Below, one piece after another: positions 6,517 through 12,666 of a stretch of DNA of 12,745 nucleotides; positions within the stretch are counted from its first letter, which is position 1, and each line of letters starts with the position of its first letter. A program made the position numbers and the translations under genes. Location of the stretch: contig CALBGL010000126.1 in the NCBI GenBank assembly GCA_937892735.1, forward strand, positions 1 through 12,745, in the 5' to 3' direction. Below the pieces are notes generated by a model. That model did not search any database, was not told the origin of the DNA, and saw only the letters and a program-made list of their open reading frames with translations. The DNA is from an uncultured Clostridia bacterium. Lineage in GTDB: Bacteria; Bacillota; Clostridia; Lachnospirales; Bianqueaceae.

Positions 6517-7710
6517 ATGGCAAAGGCTAAATTTGAAAGAAGCAAACCCCATGTTAACATTGGTACCATTGGTCATGTTGACCATGGTAAGACTACGCTG
6601 ACCGCCGCTATCACCAAGACTCTGCATGAGAGATATGGTACCGGTGAAGCAGTCGATTTTGAGAATATTGATAAAGCTCCTGAAGAGAGAGAGCGTGGAA
6701 TCACGATTTCCACCGCTCACGTTGAGTATGAGACGCAGAAGCGTCACTATGCTCACGTTGACTGCCCGGGACATGCTGACTATGTTAAGAACATGATCAC
6801 TGGTGCAGCTCAGATGGATGGCGCGATCCTGGTTGTTGCTGCTACTGATGGTCCGATGGCTCAGACTCGTGAGCATATTCTGCTGTCTCGTCAGGTTGGC
6901 GTTCCTTACATCGTTGTATTCATGAACAAGTGCGATATGGTAGACGATGAGGAGCTGTTGGAGCTGGTTGAGATGGAGATTCGTGAGCTGCTGAGCGAGT
7001 ACGACTTCCCGGGAGATGACATTCCTGTGGTTCGTGGTTCTGCTCTGAAGGCTCTGGAAGATCCTAATGGACCTTGGGGCGACAAGATTCTGGAACTGAT
7101 GGATGCTGTTGACAGCTATATTCCGGATCCTGTTCGTGATGACCAGAAGCCGTTCTTGATGCCTGTTGAGGATGTGTTTTCCATCACTGGCCGTGGTACT
7201 GTTGCTACCGGTCGTGTGGAGCGTGGTGTTCTGAAGGTTTCCGATAGTGTAGAGCGTGTAGGTCTGCACGGTGAGACCAAGGCTTATGTTGTAACGGGTA
7301 TTGAGATGTTCCATAAGCTGCTGGATGAGGCGCAGGCTGGTGATAACATTGGTGCTCTGTTGCGTGGTATCCAGAGAAATGAGATCGAGAGAGGACAAGT
7401 TCTGGCTAAGCCTGGTACGGTAACTCCTCATCATAAGATCAAGGGTCAGGTTTACGTTCTGAAGAAGGAAGAGGGCGGACGTCATACGCCGTTTCTGTCC
7501 AACTATCGTCCTCAGTTCTATTTCAGAACTACGGACGTTACGGGTGTCATCACTCTGCCGGATGGCGTTGAGATGTGTATGCCTGGCGACCATGTTGAGA
7601 TGACTATCGATTTGATTTATCCAGTTGCTATGGAGAAGGGACTGCGTTTCGCTATCCGTGAGGGTGGCCGTACCGTAGGTTCCGGTTCCGTTACCGAGAT
7701 CATCGAGTAA
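6517..7710 (+). CDS. tuf: Elongation factor Tu
   Basis: A 397-residue EF-Tu, the GTPase that delivers aminoacyl-tRNA to the ribosome. The start ATG follows TTAGGAGGATTCTAAA. G motifs are GHVDHGKT (19-26), DCPGH with catalytic His86 (82-86) and NKCD (137-140); domains II and III run to the typical end GGRTVGSGSVTEII. Length and motifs are normal. It sits directly behind fusA but with its own strong promoter, allowing EF-Tu to be made in excess over the rest of the str operon. The terminator hairpin of element copy 2 starts 18 bp after the stop codon. Confidence 0.98.
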   Translation: MAKAKFERSKPHVNIGTIGHVDHGKTTLTAAITKTLHERYGTGEAVDFENIDKAPEERERGITISTAHVEYETQKRHYAHVDCPGHADYVKNMITGAAQMDGAILVVAATDGPMAQTREHILLSRQVGVPYIVVFMNKCDMVDDEELLELVEMEIRELLSEYDFPGDDIPVVRGSALKALEDPNGPWGDKILELMDAVDSYIPDPVRDDQKPFLMPVEDVFSITGRGTVATGRVERGVLKVSDSVERVGLHGETKAYVVTGIEMFHKLLDEAQAGDNIGALLRGIQRNEIERGQVLAKPGTVTPHHKIKGQVYVLKKEEGGRHTPFLSNYRPQFYFRTTDVTGVITLPDGVEMCMPGDHVEMTIDLIYPVAMEKGLRFAIREGGRTVGSGSVTEIIE

Positions 7711-7725
7711 TTTATTGAGGATGAA

Positions 7726-8078
7726 GAGGCCGTTGCAAAATAGATGAGAAATCATCTAAGGAGCAACGGCTTCTTTTTGAATAAAAGAACGGAGTCTGGC
7801 CTTTGTCCGGAAGAAATCAGTAGGGAAATGGGAACAAAGATGCGTGGACAGATTCGGAAAGCGGATGATTTTGCGACATTCTCATTACTTTTTGAGCGAT
7901 GTAACATTTTCTCGGCCAGACCAATGAGAAAACCCCGGATTTCTCATTGCTTTTTAAGCTATGTAATATTTCTCCTGACAAACTAATGAGAAAATGCATC
8001 AGGTGTCCATGTTATGGGCTGTGAAATCGCAATGTTCTTATGGAACAGACATCGTAGGTATTTTGTAACAGTTCCTTT
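7726..8078. repeat. Modular palindromic intergenic element, copy 2
   Basis: Second copy of the element at 1209-1503, in the same orientation and directly behind tuf. The ends are more decayed: left GAGGCCGTTGCAAAATA (7726-7742) against the reverse complement of 8059-8078, about 14 of 20 positions. The left-end terminator is intact (7729-7778). TTGCGA (7871-7876) pairs with TCGCAA (8027-8032) and encloses two tandem hairpin units, 7879-7930 and 7941-7992, each bounded by TTCTCATT and AATGAGAA; copy 1 has one unit. About 55 bp between the terminator and the core (around 7801-7855) are missing from copy 1. An 80-codon open frame inside is judged fortuitous. Confidence 0.75.
7729..7778 (+). terminator. 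Rho-independent terminator after tuf, formed by the element's left end
   Basis: GCCGTTGC (7729-7736) pairs perfectly with GCAACGGC (7763-7770). An inner GATGA (7743-7747) pairs with TCATC (7752-7756) around GAAA, and TTCTTTTT follows at 7771-7778. Compared with the rpoC terminator, the fourth pair of the outer stem has changed from A-T to G-C on both arms. Confidence 0.88.
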
Positions 8079-8093
8079 TGCATATAAAGAACG

Positions 8094-8136
8094 GGAGAGT
8101 ACTTGTCATGTCGGAATGGGGTGACAAGTGCTCTCC
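8094..8136 (-). terminator. Stem-loop terminator of the folT-like gene
   Basis: A 15-bp inverted repeat with one mismatch: 8094-8108 (GGAGAGTACTTGTCA) against 8122-8136 (TGACAAGTGCTCTCC), loop of 13 nt. It begins directly after the stop codon of the minus-strand gene. The T-tract is weak (GTTCTTT on the minus strand), so termination may be partial. Confidence 0.6.
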
Positions 8137-8700
8137 TTAGCATTTTGGGGGAGACGATATGTACTTTGTCAGAAAGGGACGAAGCATCGAGAAGACCACG
8201 GTCATGATGATCACCTCGATGGGCAGGAGTAGCGTATTCTTGATGAGACTCGTAGTCAGGTAGTAGAGATACGTCTTCCCATAGAGGAGATAGCTCCAGA
8301 GGCATCCCAGGAGAACGTTGATCAGATAATTGATCAGGGCCTTCGCGGCGAGTGCACGAAGCCAGTGAAACCGCTCTCTGTATAAGAAAAGGCTGTAGAT
8401 GCCGACGGCCAGAATCTCATTCAAAAGATATCCCGGGAAGTAGGGGCCGCTGGGGAACAGAAGGAAGCCGATCGTGTCTGAGAGGAAGGCGACGATGGCG
8501 CCGACGATGGGGCCATAGACAGCACAGCCTAGTGACTTGACGATGAATGTCACATAGACGCGGAGATTGATTCCGACCACCAGATAGAAGGAACCGAGTG
8601 CGATGGACAGCGCCGTGACCAGCGCGCCCAAGGTGAGACAACGAGGTTTTTTCAGCTCTTGCAGAGCATAGGACCAATCTGTTCTGGAGAAGAGACGCAT
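8137..8700 (-). CDS. folT: ECF transporter substrate-binding (S) subunit, folate type
   Basis: A 187-residue, highly hydrophobic protein with about six membrane segments, the size of an energy-coupling-factor S subunit. Such subunits bind a vitamin and work with a shared EcfA/A'/T module. Overlapping AxxxA motifs in the first membrane segment (Ala26, Ala30, Ala34) match the S-subunit surface that contacts EcfT. LRVYVTF (46-52), the YGPIVG stretch (62-67) and PSGPYFPG (83-90) resemble FolT proteins, so folate is the likely substrate; this rests on recalled family motifs. ATG at 8698-8700 is chosen over an in-frame ATG 42 nt upstream because AGGGAGGA lies 8 nt before it. No ECF module genes are nearby, so it would share a pool encoded elsewhere. 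No promoter or THF riboswitch was recognised upstream. Confidence 0.82.
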   Translation of the reverse strand: MRLFSRTDWSYALQELKKPRCLTLGALVTALSIALGSFYLVVGINLRVYVTFIVKSLGCAVYGPIVGAIVAFLSDTIGFLLFPSGPYFPGYLLNEILAVGIYSLFLYRERFHWLRALAAKALINYLINVLLGCLWSYLLYGKTYLYYLTTSLIKNTLLLPIEVIIMTVVFSMLRPFLTKYISSPPKC

Positions 8701-8893
8701 GAAGAAATCCTCCCTACCATGTTTTGCGGAACAGTTTGTCAAGGAGGGGCGGAAATAAAAAAAGCTATATTAACAAATGAGAAATATAGAAATTGTGTAT
8801 ATAGAAAAATACTTGGATCTGTTGACAAAAGAGGCGGAAAGAAGCGGAATGTTATATAATATAGCCATTACATTATAAGAAGGAGGAGTTGAA
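8701..8893. other. AT-rich divergent intergenic region
   Basis: A 193-bp spacer between the minus-strand folT-like gene and the plus-strand secreted-protein gene. TATAAT at 8855-8860 could be the -10 of the plus-strand gene, but the nearest TTGACA (8822-8827) is 27 bp away, too far for a normal sigma-A promoter. On the minus strand TTGACA (complement of 8737-8742) lacks a matching -10. A strong ribosome binding site, AAGGAGGAG, lies at 8879-8887. No RNA gene or riboswitch was recognised. Confidence 0.5.
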
Positions 8894-9224
8894 ATGAAGA
8901 AAAAATAATAAGTTTGTTTCTATGTATCACATTGGTTTTGTCGGCAAATTGTATGGTGGTGGCGACAGAGATTGTGCCCTATTCGGAGAAAGTTTTTTTC
9001 AAACAATCCATGTGGGTAATCTGTCAGATCAAGTTGGCTTTACTGTAAGTGGTACAGTTATATATAGACCAGGTGGATATTTTGATATAAAGGATATCAA
9101 TATTTCGACATTTGATTTGTATTATAATGATTCCTATCAAATTGTCAGCAAATCTGATACATATTTTACTTTATCTGTACAAGGTGGTGATTGGCCAGCA
9201 GGACAAGAGGATTCACATGAGTAG
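8894..9224 (+). pseudogene. Small secreted protein gene with two homopolymer frameshifts
   Basis: A strong ribosome binding site is followed by ATG (8894), then three Lys codons and a stop at 8906-8908. Adding one A to the A6 run (8900-8905) opens a frame that reads as a signal peptide (MKKKIISLFLCITLVLSANC, then MVVA before a likely cut). Adding one T to the T7 run (8993-8999) joins it to the long downstream frame ending at 9224. The repaired product is about 110 residues: signal peptide, then a Ser/Thr/Tyr-rich domain with FTVSGTVIYRPGG and FDLYYNDSYQ. I do not recognise a family. Either the gene is broken, or the sequence under-calls both homopolymers, or slippage restores the frame. The region is distinctly more AT-rich than its neighbours, which suggests a different origin. 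Confidence 0.65.
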
Positions 9225-9307
9225 AGAAAACCTCTAATCATTGCAACAGCTTTTTAATTCTCAGAAGGAAACTAGAATCATAGAGAACGATAAAAATATT
9301 GGTTTTA

Positions 9308-9332
9308 AAAAGCATTTTTGTTTTATGCTTTT
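9308..9332 (+). terminator. Weak AT-rich stem-loop after the small secreted-protein gene
   Basis: AAAAGCAT (9308-9315) pairs with ATGCTTTT (9325-9332) in otherwise featureless AT-rich DNA (9225-9400). The T-rich 3' arm could support weak termination about 85 bp after the stop codon. A second weak candidate (AAAAAG with CTTTTT, about 9371-9390) lies closer to the rpsJ promoter. Neither is strong. Confidence 0.35.
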
Positions 9333-9402
9333 GGCTATGCAATAGTGTGAGATAAAACGTCAAAAAGAAGAAAAAGTTTAGCGCTTTTTTTTGAAAAAAA
9401 AC

Positions 9403-9431
9403 TTGCAATGCCCATCTAACTGTAGTATAAT
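9403..9431 (+). promoter_or_regulatory. Sigma-A promoter of the S10 operon (rpsJ)
   Basis: TTGCAA at 9403-9408, a 17-bp spacer and a perfect TATAAT at 9426-9431. A run of eight A residues (9394-9401) directly upstream looks like an UP element. Transcription would start near 9438, leaving a leader of about 217 nt before rpsJ. Confidence 0.88.
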
Positions 9432-9437
9432 AATTTT

Positions 9438-9654
9438 TGCTGTGACATTGAGAGCAATGACGCGGAAGGTTGCGGTATAGCCGGGAATTTCCGCCGAGCG
9501 AATGTCTGGTTCCAGAAACCGACGACGAGGTCACTGTACAATTGATCAGAGTGTGTGTTTTCCTTTTTTCTTTGAAGGAGTATGATACACACGGGTGAGT
9601 GTACAGTCGCCGATGGTCGTACGAAATGTGCGAAGAAAAGGAGGCTGTTTTTTA
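9438..9654 (+). promoter_or_regulatory. Structured leader of the S10 operon, candidate L4-responsive control region
   Basis: First module: GACATT (9444-9449) pairs with AATGTC (9501-9506), enclosing CGGAA (9463-9467) with TTCCG (9489-9493) and the sequence GGTTGCGGTA (9468-9477). A small hairpin GGTT-AACC follows. Second module: ACTGTACA (9533-9540) is perfectly complementary to TGTACAGT (9600-9607), enclosing GTGTGT (9551-9556) with ACACAC (9587-9592) and a T-rich run (9558-9569). In E. coli, L4 controls this operon through its leader. The CGGAAGGTTGCGG stretch resembles what I recall of Firmicute rpsJ leaders, but regulator and mechanism here are inferred. AGGAGG at 9639-9644 serves rpsJ. 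Confidence 0.6.
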
Positions 9655-9969
9655 ATGGCAAATCAGAAAATCAGAATCAGTTTGAAGGCTTATGATCACC
9701 AGTTGATCGATCAGTCTGCCCGTAAGATTGTGGATACCGCGAAGAGAACGGGAGCAGAGGTCAGTGGTCCGATTCCCATGCCGACTCGGAAAGAAGTAGT
9801 GACCATTCTGCGTGCCACCCATAAGTACAAGGATACACGGGAGCAGTTCGAGCAAAGAACACATAAGCGTCTGGTAGATATTCTGAATCCGTCTGATAAG
9901 ACCGTAGAAGCGCTGATGAAGCTGGACCTGCCGGCTGGCGTGGATATCAAGGTAGACCTGAAGAATTAA
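9655..9969 (+). CDS. rpsJ: 30S ribosomal protein S10
   Basis: A 104-residue S10 of normal length, a 30S head protein that as NusE also joins antitermination complexes. The ATG at 9655 is chosen over an in-frame GTG 60 nt upstream because AGGAGG (9639-9644) lies 10 nt before it and the product then begins MANQKIRISLKAYDH. Family motifs include VSGPIPMPTRKEVVTILR and EQRTHKRLVDILNP. It is the first gene of the S10 operon; a long spacer separates it from rplC. Confidence 0.98.
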   Translation: MANQKIRISLKAYDHQLIDQSARKIVDTAKRTGAEVSGPIPMPTRKEVVTILRATHKYKDTREQFEQRTHKRLVDILNPSDKTVEALMKLDLPAGVDIKVDLKN

Positions 9970-10219
9970 TTCCTTTTATATAGAACCGCTGGCCATTGGA
10001 GAAGCCGGAGAAGACCGGGACTGCCCAAGGAGCGCATGTTCGAGGATGAATCAGGGAAGACGGTGAAAAAGAAGGTTATTGAAGTTGACAATAGATCAAC
10101 GCCTGCATGTGCCAGGGTTGCGGTACCGAGGCAGGAGTTCCGCTATCAGCGAAGCGGTGACTAATGACCTAGGATGATCCCTCTGGGGATCCGCTGTAGA
10201 TTATTAGGAGGTATGAAGT
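9970..10219 (+). promoter_or_regulatory. Long structured rpsJ-rplC spacer
   Basis: 250 nt without a convincing gene, whereas this spacer is normally a few tens of bases. Stems: GTTGA with TCAAC (10084-10100); CCTGC (10102-10106) with GCAGG (10131-10135), enclosing GGTTGCGGTACC (10116-10127); CCGCT (10140-10144) with AGCGG (10153-10157); and GATCCC (10176-10181) with GGGATC (10186-10191), 15 nt before the rplC ribosome binding site. The motif GGTTGCGGTA also occurs in the rpsJ leader. TTGACA at 10085-10090 has no partner -10. An open frame of 42 codons from 10036 has poor support. A role in regulating L3/L4 synthesis is inferred. Confidence 0.55.
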
Positions 10220-10852
10220 ATGAAGAAAGCGATCGTAGCGAAAAAGATCGGTATGACACAGGTCTTCAATCAGGAAACGGGTGAGATGATCCCGGTTACG
10301 GTCCTGGAAGCCGGTCCCTGTGTGGTTACACAGGTAAAGACGGTAGAGCATGACGGATACAGCGCCGTGCAGGTAGGCTTCGGCGATATCCGTGAGAAGC
10401 TGGTGAACAAGCCCGATAAGGGACAGTTCGCAAAGGCTGGTGTAGAAGTCAAGAGAATGCTCGAGGAATTAAAGCTGGATGATGCTGAGAACTATAAGGT
10501 CGGAGATGTGATCAAGGCCGACATGTTCGCAGTAGGCGATAAGGTAGACGCCAGCGGTATTTCCAAGGGTAAGGGATATCAGGGCGCGATCAAGCGTCAT
10601 GGTTTTGGAAGAGGACCGATGGAGCATGGTTCTAAGTATCATCGCCATGCAGGATCTATGGGATCCTCCGCGACGCCGGGCCGTGTATTTAAGGGTAAGA
10701 AGCTTCCCGGTCACATGGGCAATGTAGCTCGTACGGTGCAGAATCTGGAAGTCGTTCGTGTGGATGCGGATCAGAATCTGCTGCTGGTAAAGGGTTCTGT
10801 GCCGGGGCCGAAGAAGGCTGTTATCACAATTGTGAGCAGCGTGAAGGCGTAA
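10220..10852 (+). CDS. rplC: 50S ribosomal protein L3
   Basis: A 210-residue L3 of normal length, one of the first proteins to bind 23S rRNA, with an extension reaching toward the peptidyl transferase centre. ATG follows AGGAGG (10206-10211) by 8 nt. The N-terminus KKAIVAKKIGMTQVF is diagnostic, and the central loop shows KGKGYQGAIKRHGF, RHAGSMGSS and TPGRVFKGKKLPGHMG. rplD begins 22 nt after the stop codon. The long structured spacer upstream suggests its translation may be set apart from that of rpsJ. Confidence 0.98.
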   Translation: MKKAIVAKKIGMTQVFNQETGEMIPVTVLEAGPCVVTQVKTVEHDGYSAVQVGFGDIREKLVNKPDKGQFAKAGVEVKRMLEELKLDDAENYKVGDVIKADMFAVGDKVDASGISKGKGYQGAIKRHGFGRGPMEHGSKYHRHAGSMGSSATPGRVFKGKKLPGHMGNVARTVQNLEVVRVDADQNLLLVKGSVPGPKKAVITIVSSVKA

Positions 10853-10874
10853 TACTTGAAAGGAGGCTGTAAAT

Positions 10875-11495
10875 ATGGCGAAAGTAGCTGTTTATGATAT
10901 GAGCGGCAACACATGCGGCGAGATGGAATTGTCCGATGCGATTTTTGGCGTAGAAATCAATACCCATGTGATGCACGAAGTAGTAGTAGCCCATCTGGCG
11001 AATCGCCGTCAGGGTACTCAGAGTGCGAAGACGCGTGCTGAGGTCAGAGGCGGTGGCAAGAAGCCGTACCGTCAGAAGGGAACGGGACGTGCCCGTCAGG
11101 GTAGCATCCGTGCTCCGCAGTGGGTTGGCGGTGGCGTTGTATTTGCCCCCAAGCCGCGCGATTATTCTAAGAAGGTCAACAAGAAGGCGCGTCGTGTGGC
11201 GTTGCGTTCCGCGCTGACCAGCAAGGTGCAGGAAGAGAAGTTCATTGTTCTGAATCAGCTGAGCCTGGATCAGATCAAGACAAAGGAAATGAAGAAGGTT
11301 TTGGATGCATTTCAGATTGAGAAGGCGCTGATTGTACTGGACGGCAGCAATGAGAATGTCGTGATGTCTGCCCGCAATATTCCGGGCGTGAAGACGATGA
11401 GCGCAGAGCTGATCAATGTGTACGACATCCTGAAGTATGAGACATTCTTCACAACGAAGGATGCGGTCGCTAAGATCGAGGAGGTTTTTGCGTAA
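10875..11495 (+). CDS. rplD: 50S ribosomal protein L4
   Basis: A 206-residue L4, which lines the peptide exit tunnel and in E. coli also represses its own operon. ATG follows AAAGGAGG. The tunnel loop is visible as KKPYRQKGTGRARQGS (residues 62-77); Lys63, the equivalent of the E. coli macrolide-resistance site, is unchanged. The C-terminal half carries the Rossmann-like fold ending KIEEVFA. Its stop codon overlaps the rplW start by one base (TAATG), implying translational coupling. If L4 is the operon's repressor here too, the rpsJ leader and rpsJ-rplC spacer are its likely targets. Confidence 0.98.
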   Translation: MAKVAVYDMSGNTCGEMELSDAIFGVEINTHVMHEVVVAHLANRRQGTQSAKTRAEVRGGGKKPYRQKGTGRARQGSIRAPQWVGGGVVFAPKPRDYSKKVNKKARRVALRSALTSKVQEEKFIVLNQLSLDQIKTKEMKKVLDAFQIEKALIVLDGSNENVVMSARNIPGVKTMSAELINVYDILKYETFFTTKDAVAKIEEVFA

Positions 11496-11794
11496 TGGCT
11501 GATATTAAATACTATGACGTGCTGCTGGCGCCTGTGGTATCTGAGAAGAGCATGAACCTGGTAAGCGAGAAGAAGTACACCTTCCTGGTAGCTCCGGAAG
11601 CCAATAAGATCCAGATCCGCGAAGCAGTGGAGAAGATGTTCGAGGGAACAAAGGTCAAGAGTGTTCACACCATGAATCTCGTAGGTAAGAAGAGAAGAAG
11701 AGGCATGATCGTCGGCAAGACGGCAAAGACCAAAAAGGCTATTGTGACTTTGACCGAGGACAGCAAGGATATCGAGATTTTTGAAGGAATGTAA
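11495..11794 (+). CDS. rplW: 50S ribosomal protein L23
   Basis: A 99-residue L23 of usual length, located at the tunnel exit where it docks trigger factor and the signal recognition particle. The start ATG shares its A with the rplD stop codon; GAGGAGG just upstream, inside rplD, provides the ribosome binding site. Motifs include DVLLAPVVSEKSM at the start and YTFLVAPEANKIQIREAVEKMF in the middle, then the basic KKRRRGMIVG stretch. Confidence 0.97.
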   Translation: MADIKYYDVLLAPVVSEKSMNLVSEKKYTFLVAPEANKIQIREAVEKMFEGTKVKSVHTMNLVGKKRRRGMIVGKTAKTKKAIVTLTEDSKDIEIFEGM

Positions 11795-11815
11795 TATTCG
11801 AAAGGAGTGACACCA

Positions 11816-12652
11816 ATGGCCATAAAGACTTATAAGCCATATACCCCTTCCCGGAGAAACATGACGGGCTCCGCTTTTGATGAGATTACCAAGAGCTCCC
11901 CGGAGAAGTCTCTGGTTGTGCGGGTGAAGAATCATGCGGGCCGCAATAGCTACGGGAAGATTACCGTGCGTCATCATGGCGGCGGTGCGAAGAAGTTATA
12001 TCGTATCATTGATTTCAAGAGAAACAAGGACGGCATTGAAGCAAAGGTTGCAGGAATTGAGTACGATCCGAACCGCTCTGCGAACATTGCTTTGCTGCAG
12101 TATGCAGATGGCGAGAAGCGTTATATTTTGGCGCCTCTGGGCCTGAAGGACGGCGACAAGGTGGTGAGCGGTGAGAACGCGGAAATTCGTGTGGGAAACT
12201 GTCTGCCGTTGAAGAATATTCCGATCGGCGCATCTGTTCATAACATTGAAATGAAGCCTGGTAAGGGCGGACAGTTGGTTCGTTCTGCCGGTAACAGCGC
12301 GCAGTTGATGGCTAAGGAAGGAAAGTACGCGACATTGCGTCTGCCTTCTGGTGAGATGCGTATGGTTCCGATTGATTGCCGCGCTACGATCGGTCAGGTT
12401 GGCAACCAAGATCACGAGCTGATCAAGATTGGTAAGGCTGGCCGTAAACGTCATATGGGGATTCGTCCTACCGTTCGCGGTTCTGTCATGAACCCGAATG
12501 ACCATCCGCATGGCGGTGGCGAAGGTAAGGCTCCTATCGGACGTCCGGGTCCGGTAACTCCATGGGGTAAGCCTGCACTGGGTCTTAAGACGCGTAAGAA
12601 GAATAAGACTTCTAATAAGATGATTGTCCGCAGACGGGCGACGAACAAGTAA
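11816..12652 (+). CDS. rplB: 50S ribosomal protein L2
   Basis: A 278-residue L2, needed for subunit joining and peptidyl transferase activity. ATG at 11816 is chosen; an in-frame GTG at 11807 lies within the AAAGGAG ribosome binding site itself and is rejected. The N-terminus MAIKTYKPYTPSRRNMT is typical. The C-terminal signature NPNDHPHGGGEGKAPIGRPG contains the conserved histidine implicated in ribosome activity, followed by VTPWGKPALGLKTRKK. rpsS follows 14 nt later. Confidence 0.98.
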   Translation: MAIKTYKPYTPSRRNMTGSAFDEITKSSPEKSLVVRVKNHAGRNSYGKITVRHHGGGAKKLYRIIDFKRNKDGIEAKVAGIEYDPNRSANIALLQYADGEKRYILAPLGLKDGDKVVSGENAEIRVGNCLPLKNIPIGASVHNIEMKPGKGGQLVRSAGNSAQLMAKEGKYATLRLPSGEMRMVPIDCRATIGQVGNQDHELIKIGKAGRKRHMGIRPTVRGSVMNPNDHPHGGGEGKAPIGRPGPVTPWGKPALGLKTRKKNKTSNKMIVRRRATNK

Positions 12653-12666
12653 GGAGGATATGACGA

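Noticed and set aside
7744..7986. 80-codon open frame inside element copy 2
   Set aside because: It begins inside the terminator hairpin, has no ribosome binding site and is not kept in copy 1.
8822..8860. TTGACA and TATAAT as a promoter for the secreted-protein gene
   Set aside because: The spacer is 27 bp, too long for a sigma-A promoter.
8701..8893. THF (folate) riboswitch upstream of the folT-like gene
   Set aside because: I looked for the conserved GGAGAGUA-type start and the matching 3' end on the minus strand and did not find them.
10085..10113. Internal promoter for rplC based on TTGACA at 10085-10090
   Set aside because: No -10-like hexamer exists at 16-18 bp; the bases are better explained by the GTTGA/TCAAC hairpin.
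10036..10164. 42-codon open frame in the rpsJ-rplC spacer
   Set aside because: The AAGGAG lies only about 3 nt from the ATG, the product resembles nothing known to me, and the region is better explained by stem-loops.
11807..11815. Upstream GTG start for rplB
   Set aside because: The GTG overlaps the ribosome binding site that serves the ATG at 11816, and the L2 family begins MAIK.
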